DNA of 64,000 bases from Natronocella acetinitrilica (GCF_024170285.1 NZ_JALJXV010000002.1:248001-312000); one strand, 5' to 3'; counted from the first letter of the stretch, positions 11,449 through 20,373 are shown. Notes: a model not told the origin generated them from the letters alone. Program-made: numbers and translations.

Positions 11449-11724
11449 CAACCCCCACACCCTGTACCCATCTTTTCAACCAGGGTCTCATCGACGAGCA
11501 GATATCTGAAGTCCAACGCGCCCATTGATGCCCGATTCACCCTCCACCCGCGCTAACGATCAGATCGGTTCAGGCCTTTATGGACAGTCTCAATGCCCCG
11601 GTGGAGTCGGCGTGACTATCTGGCGGCAGAGACATGAGTTGACCCGTGCCGGCGAGAAGAGGAGCCTTGGCACTTATACCCGGCGCACCCCTTGCGCCCC
11701 GATGTTCTCTGGAGTACCGCCCCC

Positions 11725-12690
11725 ATGCGCGTCTTTTCCAATCCGGTCGGTTCCGGTTCTCTCTGGTTCGACAACCTTGCGACGGCGGACAACATCCCCG
11801 TTGCCTATGATCCCCAGGCACGGGCGTTTGTCCCCATGCCACCCTTCTGTGCCAACAGGGATGTCATCAGCTGTAACTGGATTGCTCCCGAGCAGGGCGC
11901 GTTCTGCAGGTCCTGTGCCATGACTGCGCTGGCACCGGACCCTTCCATTCCAAACGCCATCCCCAACTGGGCACAGACCGAGGCAGCCAAGCGCTGGGCC
12001 ATCGACAATCTCGGCCGCTGGCACTGGTTCCGGCCGGAAGATCCCGGGGCACGCCCCGTCTTTCACATGCTCGCCGAGGGCCCGACGCCCGTGCTCATGG
12101 GGCATGTGGACGGCGTGGTGACCATCAGTGTGGCGGAGGCAGACCCGGTCCTACGCGCGACACGCCGCCAGGCGCTGGACGAGCCCTACCGCACCATGAT
12201 CGGCCATATGCGCCATGAGATCGCGCACATGCTCTGGTGGCGACTGAGTCTGCGCGACGATTTCCTCGACGCCTTTCGCGCAGAATTCGGCGACGAACGG
12301 ACTGATTACACGGCAGCGCTCCAGAATCACTACACGAACGGTCCGCCGCCGGACTGGAGGCAACGCTTCCTTACCACTTACGCCTCCACCCATCCCCACG
12401 AGGACTGGGCCGAGACCGCCGCACATCTTATGCACCTGACGGACATCACCGACAGTTTTGTCGCTGCGGGGCTATCCTCACCGCAGTTACCGAACGCAAG
12501 CTGGGACCCATACTCGGAACCGGATCCCGAACGGTTGATTCACGTTGCGGCTGCTCTCACTGTCGGGGTCAATCATGTAAATCGCTCCATGGGCTTTTCC
12601 GACCTCTACCCCTTCGTGCTGTCGGATGCAGCCCGCCGCAAGCTCGCCTTCGTGCACCAATGGCTGCGCCGGGGCTCACAGGGGCTTTGA
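11725..12690 (+). CDS. Putative zinc metallopeptidase (PF15887-like) lacking the first zinc ribbon
   Basis: This 321-residue protein has a zincin-type site HEIAHMLWW (HExxH about residue 163) and a downstream HPHEDWAETAAH that should supply a third ligand. As I recall the family, members start with a CxxC...CxxC zinc ribbon and then a second four-cysteine cluster. Here the second cluster is intact (FCANRDVISCNW and FCRSC), but the ribbon positions read FSNPVGSGSLWFDNLATADN with no cysteine. GGAG lies 10 bases before the ATG. A TTG at 11692 could extend it by 11 residues. It is cytoplasmic, with no signal peptide, and stands alone between the helicase (divergent) and the ureohydrolase (convergent). 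Substrate unknown. Confidence 0.75.
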   Translation: MRVFSNPVGSGSLWFDNLATADNIPVAYDPQARAFVPMPPFCANRDVISCNWIAPEQGAFCRSCAMTALAPDPSIPNAIPNWAQTEAAKRWAIDNLGRWHWFRPEDPGARPVFHMLAEGPTPVLMGHVDGVVTISVAEADPVLRATRRQALDEPYRTMIGHMRHEIAHMLWWRLSLRDDFLDAFRAEFGDERTDYTAALQNHYTNGPPPDWRQRFLTTYASTHPHEDWAETAAHLMHLTDITDSFVAAGLSSPQLPNASWDPYSEPDPERLIHVAAALTVGVNHVNRSMGFSDLYPFVLSDAARRKLAFVHQWLRRGSQGL

Positions 12691-12720
12691 CAAGTTGCCG
12701 GTGAGCGCATTGGGTAGCTG

Positions 12721-13716
12721 CTAGGGGCCAACTTGGGACTGCGCTTCTCCTGACTCGCTCAACAGGCACAACAGTTCATACATGAGCGTTGCCCCCACCA
12801 AAGCGGTGTTGCCGCTTGCGTCAAAGGGCGGAGCCACCTCGACCACGTCTGCCCCGATCAATGGCATGCCTCGGAGCCCACGAAGCAGCGCCAGCGCCTC
12901 GATGGTGGTGATGCCCCCAACCTCCGGCGTACCGGTGCCCGGGGCGTAGACCGGATCAAGTCCGTCCACATCGAAACTGACGTAAGCCGGCCGGTCGCCA
13001 ACAACCCGCCTGATCTCGCCGAGCACCCCGGGCACACCGAGTTCGGTGAACTCTTCCATGAAGATCACCCGCATGCCCTTGTCCCGGGAATAATTCCAGC
13101 CCTCTTCCGTGTTCTGCGCACCGCGGATTCCGATCTGGATGGTTCTCTCGGGGTCGATCAAGCCGTCTTCGGTGGCGAGGCGAAACGGACCACCATGGTG
13201 AAACTTCGACCCCTTGTGCGCATCCCAGGTATCGGTGTGGGCATCGATATGAATCAGCCCCACGGGCTCGCCGCGACCAAGCCCTTTGAGTATGGGATAG
13301 GTGATGGAGTGGTCTCCGCCCGCGCTCAGGGGAATCACGCCAGCCCTGGCGATACAGTCGAAGTACTCCGCGATCTCTGCACCGACCTTCTCCAGGTCGT
13401 AGACTGACGAAAAGGTCACATCCCCGACGTCGGCGACACGTCGGATCGCGTAGGGATTGATCTTGGTGACGTGATGGGTAGTGCGCATCAAGCTCGACAT
13501 ATTCCGTATTTCCCTCGGGCCATGTCTGGCGCCGGGGCGATTGGTGACGCCACCGTCGAAGGGAACCCCGATCAGGGCAATGTCACACTCTGACAGGCTT
13601 CGAGCCAGGGGCGCCCGAAAAAACGTTGGAATGCCCCGGTATCTCGAATCCGTCATCGGCGAAATCAGCCTTCCGGTCACGGGGCAGTGCTCGCGATAGA
13701 ATTCGTCTGTGCTCAT
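12721..13716 (-). CDS. Agmatinase-family ureohydrolase
   Basis: This arginase/agmatinase-superfamily manganese hydrolase releases urea from a guanidino compound. All metal-binding motifs are intact: GGDHSITYP, DAHTDTWD and SFDVDGLDPVYAPGTGTPE. The 331-residue length and the N-terminal RYRGIPTFFRAPLARSLSECDIALIGVPFDGG fit the agmatinase/guanidinobutyrase branch rather than arginase. Agmatine, guanidinobutyrate and related substrates cannot be separated by eye. GGAG lies five bases before the ATG at 13716. It is divergent from the CIA30 gene and not in an operon. The XRE-cupin regulated module 1.5 kb away could be linked to nitrogen or polyamine use, but no direct evidence connects them. Confidence 0.85.
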   Translation of the reverse strand: MSTDEFYREHCPVTGRLISPMTDSRYRGIPTFFRAPLARSLSECDIALIGVPFDGGVTNRPGARHGPREIRNMSSLMRTTHHVTKINPYAIRRVADVGDVTFSSVYDLEKVGAEIAEYFDCIARAGVIPLSAGGDHSITYPILKGLGRGEPVGLIHIDAHTDTWDAHKGSKFHHGGPFRLATEDGLIDPERTIQIGIRGAQNTEEGWNYSRDKGMRVIFMEEFTELGVPGVLGEIRRVVGDRPAYVSFDVDGLDPVYAPGTGTPEVGGITTIEALALLRGLRGMPLIGADVVEVAPPFDASGNTALVGATLMYELLCLLSESGEAQSQVGP

Positions 13717-13757
13717 TCGTTCTCCAGGCGGTGGGATGTGAAGGAGGCGCTGAAACC

Positions 13758-14270
13758 TTGATCCTGTTCCACTTCGGTCATCAGGCTGGAAACCGCGGTT
13801 GGCAGTCCATTGGCGACCCCGTCATGGGCGGGCAATCGGTAGGCGTCATGGACGAGCTTGACGCAAGCACCAGCGTCTTCCACGGCACCGTAAGCCTTGC
13901 CAATGGTGGTGGCTTCGCATCGGTGAAGACCGACATACCGGTCACCGACCTGAGTCACTTTAACGCCATTCGCCTGGCTGTGCGTGGCGACGGGAAGGAC
14001 TACAAGCTCGGCTTGCGTATCAGCCACGACCGAAATGCACCCGTCTACCAGCATGCATTCGCCACCCAGGCCGGGCAGCAGCAAACCATCGAGCTACCAT
14101 TTACCGGTTTCGTGCCTCGTCTGCGTGGTCGGACGCTCGTCAACGCGCCGGCACTGGATACCTCACGCATTGCCTCCGTCAGCCTGTTCATTTCCGGCGG
14201 GCAGCAAGGACCGTTTGCCCTTTATTTGAGCGGTGCGGCCTCTGCAGTGCCGCTCAAGAGCCCGGACTAG
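13758..14270 (+). CDS. CIA30-family (complex I intermediate-associated protein 30-like) protein
   Basis: The 170-residue protein has the CIA30 galactose-binding-like beta sandwich pattern: WQSIGDPVMGGQSVG near the N-terminus, FHGTVSLANGGGFASVKT, and late TSRIASVSLFISGGQQGPFAL. In mitochondria CIA30 assists complex I assembly; bacterial members are widespread and largely uncharacterised. The start is a TTG at 13758 preceded by AAGGAGG at 13741-13747, ten bases upstream; the frame further upstream overlaps the divergent ureohydrolase gene and shows no similarity. No signal peptide is visible. Confidence 0.75.
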   Translation: MILFHFGHQAGNRGWQSIGDPVMGGQSVGVMDELDASTSVFHGTVSLANGGGFASVKTDIPVTDLSHFNAIRLAVRGDGKDYKLGLRISHDRNAPVYQHAFATQAGQQQTIELPFTGFVPRLRGRTLVNAPALDTSRIASVSLFISGGQQGPFALYLSGAASAVPLKSPD

Positions 14271-14308
14271 ATCGGGACTGCTTCACAGGGCACCTGCGGC
14301 CGGCGCGT

Positions 14309-15124
14309 TCAGATTGTAATTTCCGCGTCCATGAAGGTGACGGCGCTACCAGACAGCAAGACCCGATCGCCCTGTAACTCGCAGGTGAGATTACCGCCGC
14401 GCCGGGATACCTGTCGCGCGGTCAGCAGGCGTTTGCCGAGCCTGCCAGCCCAGTACGGTGCCAGTGCACAATGGGCCGACCCGGTGACAGGGTCCTCCGG
14501 AACACCGAACCGGGGCGCGAAGAAGCGACTGACAAAATCCGTCTCGGTGCCTTGCGCGGTGACTATCACGCCTCGAAGATCGAGCTGGGCTAGAAAGTGG
14601 TGGTTAGGCAGGATGGCCCGGACGGTTGCCTCGCTATCGAACACCGCCACGTAGTCGCTGGCCGCCAGAACCTCGATGGGGCGCACACCCAGGCCCTGCT
14701 CCAGAGCTTCCGGCGTCTCACAGGGTGTCGGCGTCGAGGCGGGAAAGTCCATTTGCAGCAAATCATCCTGCCTTTCCACATATAGCTCACCGCTGCGCGT
14801 GGCAAAGGTGATGCTCGACCCGGTGTAACCGAGGTGCTCGAAAAGCACATGGGCGCTCGCCAGGGTGGCATGCCCACAGAGATCAACCTCCTTTTTCGGC
14901 GTGAACCAGCGCAGATCAAACCCGTTCGGATTCGCCACGAAAAAGGCGGTCTCGGAGAGATTGTTTTCTTCAGCGATGGACTGCAGCGTGTCATCGTCCA
15001 ACCACGCATCCAGGGGACACACCGCCGCTGGATTGCCCTGGAATACACGAGATGCAAAAGCATCCACCTGAAACAGCCTGATCTTCCTGTTCGCCGGCAC
15101 GTTGACCCCCGAGGCTGAAAACAT
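14309..15124 (-). CDS. PhzF-family isomerase-like protein
   Basis: This 271-residue protein has the duplicated diaminopimelate-epimerase-like fold. Signatures are FQVDAFASRVFQGNPAAVCPL, NLSETAFFV with the conserved catalytic Glu, LRWFTPKKEVDLCGHATLASAHVLF and PEDPVTGSAHCALAPYW. PhzF itself isomerises a phenazine precursor, but no other phenazine gene is near, so this is a general family member of unknown substrate. The ATG at 15124 has a poor ribosome-binding site. A GTG at 15100 preceded by GGGGG gives a start closer to the family (VPANRKIRLFQ) and may be the real one. Confidence 0.85.
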   Translation of the reverse strand: MFSASGVNVPANRKIRLFQVDAFASRVFQGNPAAVCPLDAWLDDDTLQSIAEENNLSETAFFVANPNGFDLRWFTPKKEVDLCGHATLASAHVLFEHLGYTGSSITFATRSGELYVERQDDLLQMDFPASTPTPCETPEALEQGLGVRPIEVLAASDYVAVFDSEATVRAILPNHHFLAQLDLRGVIVTAQGTETDFVSRFFAPRFGVPEDPVTGSAHCALAPYWAGRLGKRLLTARQVSRRGGNLTCELQGDRVLLSGSAVTFMDAEITI

Positions 15125-15228
15125 CCGACTCTTATGCTACCGGAGGACCTCGCGAGTCAGCCATCAAACACCCTATACCCCTTCTTTGAGTCAATCTGCC
15201 TGGAGCGTCGAAGCTTGCCATGCCAACG

Positions 15229-16932
15229 CTACCCATACAGCTGGGCGGGCAGCCACAGCGCCACCGCCGGGAAAGTATAGAGAATGACGATTGCGAGAAT
15301 CTGGATGCAAAGAAAAGGCAGCATACCCACAAATATCTTGTTCAGTGTGACCTCAGGGGGTGCCACACCGCGCAGATAGAACGCGGCCATCGCAACCGGG
15401 GGCGAAAGGAAGGCTGTCTGCAGGTTGAGCGCCACCAACAATCCGAAGAGCAGCGGGTTGACGTCAAAGTGACTGAGTAGCGGCACGAAAATGGGCACGA
15501 AAATCACGATGATCTCGGTCCAGTCCAGCGGCCAACCCAACACGAAAATAATGACCTGAGCGAGAATCATGAACTCAAGGGGCGTGAGGTTCATGGCCAG
15601 TACCCATGACTCGATGAGTTGCTGGCCTCCGAGGAGTGCGAAGACTGCGGAGAAGACGCTGGCCCCTATGAAAAGCCATCCCACCATAGCCGTGGTCTTG
15701 CCGGTCAGGTAGAGCGACTGCTTCAGCATCGTGGCATTAAGGCGCCGATAGGCAAGCGCTAGCAGCAGCCCCCCCATGGACCCGACCGCCGCTGCTTCGG
15801 TAGGTGTTGCGAGGCCGAATACGATCGAACCCAGCACGGCGACGATCAACGCCGCGAGCGGGATCACCGAACTGAGCAACATACGCGCGATCTCGAGCCG
15901 GACGATGGTGAGGCGAGCGTAAATCAGTGCAAGCAGGCCGCCACCCACAAGGCTCGTTAACCAGAATCCGGAGCCGGCTGACGCAAACCCGCCTATAGCG
16001 GCATCGCTTTGCCTGTAGGCAAACAGCAGGGCCACCACGAAAAGCACCGCTGGCGTCAGAAGCACAGCGCTGTATAGCAGCAACGATGGCAGAGCCACAT
16101 TGGCATTGCGACGTCCCTTTAACGCCTGAAGCAAGGCGGAAATTGCCGGCGTGCGTTCGTCATTCCCGGCGGTTTTTGCGAACGCCGGCAGAGGAATGGC
16201 TCGTTGCTCCGCCGTGAGCGGAGGCGCAAGGCCCGGCCGCAGCCAACTGAGTACCACCACATACACCACGTAAAGGCTGGCCAGCATCAATCCCGGGAAG
16301 ATCGCACCCGCGTAGAGTTGCACCACTGAAACGCCAGCCGTCGCCCCATAGACGATCAAAAGCACCGACGGGGGGATCAATATGCCAAGACAACCGCCGG
16401 CCGCGACAATGCCGGCGGCAAGCTTGGTGTTGTAGCCAGCCTTCAGCATCACCGGCAGCGCCAGCAAACCCATGACCGCGACAACGGCACCGATGATGCC
16501 AGTTGCCGTAGCGAACAAGGCGCAAGTCGCCAGCGTCGCGACGCCCAGCGCACCGGGCACGCGAGCCATGGCCAGGTGCATGACCTTGAACAACCGTTCG
16601 ATGAGGTTGGCTCGCTCGACGAGATAGCCCATGAAGATGAAAAGCGGGATGGCGACAAGCACATCGTTGGTCACCGTGGCCCAGGCGCGCTGGACCACCA
16701 GACGCATCACGATGTCCCATTCCCACTGGAATGCGTACAGACCGAACAGCACGCCCATGCCCAGTAGCGTGAACGCAGCCGGAAACCCCAACATGATCGA
16801 GGTGACGACCAGACCCAGCATCAACAGGCCGACATGGCCATCCGTCATGTTCTCAGTAGACAGAAAAAGGCCAAAGACCAGTGCGACCACAATAGCCAGG
16901 AGAGAGAATCCAACCTTGACCGTATTGTTCAT
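15229..16932 (-). CDS. TRAP transporter large permease DctM, long subfamily
   Basis: This 567-residue inner-membrane protein is the ion-coupled transport subunit of a tripartite ATP-independent periplasmic transporter. Typical segments are VLVAIPLFIFMGYLVERANL, ATGIIGAVVAVMGLLALP, GCLGILIPPSVLLIVYG, FGLATPTEAAAVGSMG and DWTEIIVIFVPIF. It is over 100 residues longer than the usual 430-460 because of an insertion around residues 225-355 with extra hydrophobic helices, a trait of the mannitol/chloroaromatic-type TRAP subfamily. Its ATG overlaps the dctQ stop (ATGA). It is the last gene of the dctP-dctQ-dctM operon. Confidence 0.92.
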   Translation of the reverse strand: MNNTVKVGFSLLAIVVALVFGLFLSTENMTDGHVGLLMLGLVVTSIMLGFPAAFTLLGMGVLFGLYAFQWEWDIVMRLVVQRAWATVTNDVLVAIPLFIFMGYLVERANLIERLFKVMHLAMARVPGALGVATLATCALFATATGIIGAVVAVMGLLALPVMLKAGYNTKLAAGIVAAGGCLGILIPPSVLLIVYGATAGVSVVQLYAGAIFPGLMLASLYVVYVVVLSWLRPGLAPPLTAEQRAIPLPAFAKTAGNDERTPAISALLQALKGRRNANVALPSLLLYSAVLLTPAVLFVVALLFAYRQSDAAIGGFASAGSGFWLTSLVGGGLLALIYARLTIVRLEIARMLLSSVIPLAALIVAVLGSIVFGLATPTEAAAVGSMGGLLLALAYRRLNATMLKQSLYLTGKTTAMVGWLFIGASVFSAVFALLGGQQLIESWVLAMNLTPLEFMILAQVIIFVLGWPLDWTEIIVIFVPIFVPLLSHFDVNPLLFGLLVALNLQTAFLSPPVAMAAFYLRGVAPPEVTLNKIFVGMLPFLCIQILAIVILYTFPAVALWLPAQLYG

Positions 16933-17543
16933 CGTTTGGGATCCCCACTGGATGGCTGCAGGGAAGTCATCCCAAGCAACTCTTCGCTGGACCCGACATC
17001 CCTGGGTCGGGGCGGCCAGAAACCCGTTCGGAGACAGACAATCGCCCTGAGAATTTCTGCCAGTCCCTGGAGAAGCAGTAGGGCCGCAGCAACCGGAATG
17101 GCAACCCGCAGCGGCCAGACCGGAGGGCCGCCCGGGCTGAGAGATGAGCGTTCACCGCTGGTGACCGCAGCCTCGGCAAAGCCGTAACCAGCCACCAGGA
17201 GAGCGATCACACCGGGCATGAAAAACAGCGGAAAGAGCACCAGATCAAAACCTGCCTGCGCCCTCGGAGGTAGCGCACCGTAGAGCAGATCCCCGCGGAT
17301 ATGGCCATCCTTGGCCAGGGTGTAGGCGCCGGCCACGAGGAGCACGGTGCCATACAGCATGTAGCTTGTATCGAAGACCCAGGTATGCGCCTTGCCAAGC
17401 ACATACCGGGAAAAGACCTCCCAGGAAATCAGGAGCGTCAGCACAAGTATCAGCCAGGAGCAAAGTCGCCCGGCGAGCGTGCTGACGGCATCCGCCAGCA
17501 GAATCAGGCGATTTACCAGTGCACCGGCCGCTTGATGCGCCAT
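16929..17543 (-). CDS. TRAP transporter small permease DctQ
   Basis: This 204-residue membrane protein has about four hydrophobic helices and the DctQ pattern LISWEVFSRYVLGKAHTWVFDTSYMLYG followed by LAKDGHIRGDLLYG. It pairs with DctM in the inner membrane. I start it at the ATG at 17543, ten bases after the dctP stop with GAGG upstream; a longer frame would run into dctP. The TGA overlaps the dctM ATG. Confidence 0.9.
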   Translation of the reverse strand: MAHQAAGALVNRLILLADAVSTLAGRLCSWLILVLTLLISWEVFSRYVLGKAHTWVFDTSYMLYGTVLLVAGAYTLAKDGHIRGDLLYGALPPRAQAGFDLVLFPLFFMPGVIALLVAGYGFAEAAVTSGERSSLSPGGPPVWPLRVAIPVAAALLLLQGLAEILRAIVCLRTGFWPPRPRDVGSSEELLGMTSLQPSSGDPKR

Positions 17544-17553
17544 GGCCGCCGCC

Positions 17554-18720
17554 TCAACCGAAGTAGTGGTTGTAGGCGAGTTCCTGATCCGGCGTGACTT
17601 CGTTGTGCCAGTAGACGACACGCCGTGCCCAGGCCTTCTGCGATTCAATGACCCTGGCGAACACCTCGTTCTCAGCGGAATGCTTCTCGATAACCGCGTC
17701 CCAGGCCCTTAGCTGGGCCTCGAGCACCGCCGGGGGCGTGCGCCGCATTTCGACCCCTTCTTCCTGCATCTCGATATAGTCCTGAGACATCCGATGCATG
17801 TTCTTCCAGTGCATATCCGCACTGGCGGCATGGGCAGCATGGTTGAGAATGACCTTGATATCGTCTGGCAGGCTGTCGTAGCGACGGCGATTGATCATGA
17901 TCTCGCAGGGGTTGTTCATCATGTGGTAGCTGCGCTGGTAGTAGTAGCGCGCCACATCGGGAAACCCCATCACCCGGTCATCCGTCGCACTTGCGAACTC
18001 GGCGGCATCCAGCACACCCCGATCAAGTGCGGGGACAATGTCCGCGGGTGCCATTTGCACTGTTGACATGCCAAGCTGGTTGAACATGTCCACCGCAAGC
18101 CCGGCAGTACGGAAGCGCAGTCCTTCCAGATCCGAGACCTGGTTAATTTCCCGGTTGAACCAGCCAAGTGGTTCCGGGGGAACAGGCCCAAGAAGGAAGC
18201 TCTGCACATTCACGCGTGCGGCCTCCTGCACCTCCCGATAGAGCTCCTTGCCGCCCCCGTACTCCACCCAACCGAGCAATTGCATGGAGTTCATGCCGAA
18301 GTCGGGTCCGGCCCCATAAAGACCGAACGCCGTGTTCTTGCCAAACCAGAAGCCGGGGATACCGTGGGCGCCATCCAGCACGCCATCCATCGTCGCGTCG
18401 AGAACCTGCAAACCGGGAACAACCATGCCAGCGGACATCATCTGAATCTGCAGCCGACCTCCGGTCATTTCCTCGACCTTGCGAGTCCAGTCCTCAGCCA
18501 CCTCGTGGTAAATGAATGTGTTGGGCCACGTACTCTGAAAGCGCAGTCGAATCGGTGTCTGCGCGCTGGCGATGTAGGGAAAACCCGCCACAGCGGTGCC
18601 CGCCGCCGCTGTTGTAGCCGCCGTGGCAAGAAACTTACGGCGTGGCAGAGACACGCTGTTTTCTGCGGACGATGCCTCCGGCAACATATTCTCGCTGACC
18701 TGTCCCTTCGAGTTGTGCAT
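17554..18720 (-). CDS. TRAP transporter solute-binding protein DctP with Tat signal
   Basis: This 388-residue periplasmic receptor carries an N-terminal twin-arginine signal: SLPRRKFLATAATTAAAG with RR at residues 27-28, a hydrophobic stretch and a likely cleavage after ASA about residue 53. The mature part follows the DctP fold: LRFQSTWPN, a ligand-binding region around DLEGLRFRTAGLAVDMFNQLG and LDRGVLDAAEFASATDD. The Arg in RFRTAG aligns with the conserved carboxylate-binding arginine of TRAP receptors, suggesting a carboxylate ligand. It resembles the second DctP in this window (34783-35886). It is the first gene of its operon and is divergent from the DJ-1/PfpI gene. Confidence 0.93.
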   Translation of the reverse strand: MHNSKGQVSENMLPEASSAENSVSLPRRKFLATAATTAAAGTAVAGFPYIASAQTPIRLRFQSTWPNTFIYHEVAEDWTRKVEEMTGGRLQIQMMSAGMVVPGLQVLDATMDGVLDGAHGIPGFWFGKNTAFGLYGAGPDFGMNSMQLLGWVEYGGGKELYREVQEAARVNVQSFLLGPVPPEPLGWFNREINQVSDLEGLRFRTAGLAVDMFNQLGMSTVQMAPADIVPALDRGVLDAAEFASATDDRVMGFPDVARYYYQRSYHMMNNPCEIMINRRRYDSLPDDIKVILNHAAHAASADMHWKNMHRMSQDYIEMQEEGVEMRRTPPAVLEAQLRAWDAVIEKHSAENEVFARVIESQKAWARRVVYWHNEVTPDQELAYNHYFG

Positions 18721-18925
18721 GGCTCCAACCTCTTGCTGTCTTCATGGAGATCGCCTGACGGCCTCGCCCTGAACAGGACTCAGACGGCAGCGATGAGAAA
18801 CCTTTCCCATCAAGAAGTTGTCTAGCAGGAACCATGCCACAGCTTGCGTCGAGAATGTAAATTCTTATATAGTTGTTTCTTGTGATATTTTTAAGAAAAG
18901 CTTAGATACGTTGTTTTTGCTAAAC

Positions 18926-18972
18926 GCACCAATTAGTTTCTTATAAAGAAACCTTCCGCTCTAAGTTGGTGC
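18926..18972 (+). promoter_or_regulatory. Composite inverted-repeat operator, copy 1 (probable XRE-cupin site)
   Basis: The element is GCACCA-N4-GTTTC-N7-GAAAC-N14-TGGTGC. The inner part, GTTTCTTATAAAGAAAC at 18936-18952, is a perfect 17-bp palindrome. The outer arms are at 18926-18931 and 18967-18972, and TCTAA at 18960-18964 is also shared with copy 2 at 20374-20419. TATAAA at 18942-18947 could be the -10 of the DJ-1/PfpI gene (weak TTGCTA -35 at 18917), so binding would block transcription. The rest of the 275-base gap is AT-rich and holds half-sites TTTCTT/AAGAAA around 18876-18898 that may serve dctP. Confidence 0.65.
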
Positions 18973-18995
18973 GCATTGAGAAACAGGGGGTCGCC

Positions 18996-19634
18996 ATGCA
19001 GTTCGGAGTCTTCGTCTACGAGGGAGTTGAACCCATCGATCTGGCGACTTTCGGCGTACTGTCGATGGCACGCCGCGTCGCACCGCAAATCGAGATCGTG
19101 ACCATTGCGCCCGAGGCCGGGCCGGTCATCCTGTCCAATGGCCTGACGGTGCTGGCCCAATACTCGGTTGACGACGCCCCGCCACTGGCTGCCCTGATCG
19201 TCACGGGCGGCCCCGGCTGGCAGGATCAGACCACCCATGCGCCCACACTGCGCTATCTGCGCCAGTGCGCCGAGAACCATCTGGTGGCCTCAGTGTGCAC
19301 CGGGGCGATGATTCTTGCGGCAAGCGGCGTGCTCGACGGCCACACCGCAACGACCAAGCGTGAGGTGATAGAAGGACAGGAGGCGCCACCCATCGATCTG
19401 CTGGCCGCCACAGGACAGTCCATCACCACCATCCCTGCCCGATTCGTCGATGAAGGCACAGTGATCACGGGGGGCGGAGTCAGCCTGTGCATCGACACCA
19501 CTCTGCATCTGCTGGAGCGTATGCTCGGGCAAGAAGTGGCAGCGGAAACTGCGCGAATCATCGAATACGGGTCAGCCATGGCGGCGAATGAGAACCGCCT
19601 GCCCGCGAGACGGCAGAAGGCCGATCAATCATGA
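18996..19634 (+). CDS. DJ-1/PfpI-family protein
   Basis: This 212-residue class I glutamine-amidotransferase-like protein has the nucleophile elbow VASVCTGAMILAASG with Cys101 and the N-terminal VYEGVEPIDLATFGVLS typical of the family branch related to AraC-type N-terminal domains and isonitrile hydratases. GGPGWQD near residue 71 is also typical. No DNA-binding domain follows, so it is a stand-alone enzyme or sensor. I start it at the ATG at 18996, with GGGGG six bases upstream. It overlaps the convergent XRE-cupin gene by ten bases at the 3' end and is divergent from the TRAP operon across operator copy 1. Confidence 0.85.
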   Translation: MQFGVFVYEGVEPIDLATFGVLSMARRVAPQIEIVTIAPEAGPVILSNGLTVLAQYSVDDAPPLAALIVTGGPGWQDQTTHAPTLRYLRQCAENHLVASVCTGAMILAASGVLDGHTATTKREVIEGQEAPPIDLLAATGQSITTIPARFVDEGTVITGGGVSLCIDTTLHLLERMLGQEVAAETARIIEYGSAMAANENRLPARRQKADQS

Positions 19635-20215
19635 TAGATGACCACTAGAGCCCGGGCATCTTCCGCCAGGCTCCGGCCCCGATGCGGAATGTGCGACTCA
19701 AAGTACAGGCTATCCCCCGCCTGCAACCTGTAGGCGCGGGGCTCGCCATCAATGGTGAACTCGAACTCCACCTCTCCACTCAGGACGAAGATGAACTCTT
19801 CTCCCTCGTGCTCGAAGCTGACGCCTTTCTGTAACTGATCGGGGAAAGTGAAGAGGAAGGGCTCCATGTGCTTGGAACGCTTCTTGTGAGCCAGGCTGGT
19901 GTAATCGTAGCCGAATGCGGTGGCGCCCCGGACGACGGTCTGACGTTCGTCGGCACGGACCACACAAACGGCGTCCTCGGGACCGATCTCCGGTTCCTTC
20001 AAGAAGCTGGCAACGTCCTCGTCCAGGGCATTCGCAATGCGCACGAGTGTGCCAATGGGCGGAACCACATGCCCGTTCTCGATCTTGGAGATGTACCCCT
20101 TGGTCAGCCCTGCCGCCTCGGCAAGCCGCTCCTGTGTGATGCCGCACTCGATGCGTCGCTCAATGACGCGTTTGCTGATGTTGCGCTCGACATCCGTATT
20201 CAACGGGTTCGACAT
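19625..20215 (-). CDS. XRE-cupin transcriptional regulator
   Basis: The 196-residue protein has an N-terminal helix-turn-helix (about 14-71: GITQERLAEAAGLTKGYISKIENG) and a C-terminal cupin (about 115-192) with FEHEGEEFIFVLSGEVEF and GDSLYFESHIPHRG; H136, E140 and H178 look like the ligand positions. This is the layout of PuuR and other regulators of amine or amino-acid catabolism, where the cupin senses the small molecule. It sits between the DJ-1/PfpI gene (convergent, 10-base overlap) and ridA (divergent). Copies of one composite operator lie in both flanking divergent regions, so it probably controls itself, ridA-MBL, the DJ-1 gene and the TRAP operon. Effector unknown. Confidence 0.92.
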   Translation of the reverse strand: MSNPLNTDVERNISKRVIERRIECGITQERLAEAAGLTKGYISKIENGHVVPPIGTLVRIANALDEDVASFLKEPEIGPEDAVCVVRADERQTVVRGATAFGYDYTSLAHKKRSKHMEPFLFTFPDQLQKGVSFEHEGEEFIFVLSGEVEFEFTIDGEPRAYRLQAGDSLYFESHIPHRGRSLAEDARALVVIYHD

Positions 20216-20373
20216 TCACGATGTCCGATCAATAGTGGCCTCAAGACACCTTGCCACGAGCAAGGCGGCAGGCGTGTACGCCCGCCGCGATAGAGATGCC
20301 ATGACCGCGCCTGCAATGCAATGATGGAGGCAACGCTTGCCGCAACCGCATGACCCCACTGGTGCACGGCAAC

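Noticed and set aside
12721-15124. Agmatinase-CIA30-PhzF as a phenazine or polyamine operon
   Set aside because: The three genes are on alternating strands with separate starts, and no other phenazine or polyamine genes are present.
18875-18898. A third full copy of the GTTTC-N7-GAAAC operator
   Set aside because: GTTTC is present at 18875 but the matching GAAAC arm is missing. Only half-sites TTTCTT and AAGAAA with an 11-base spacing occur.
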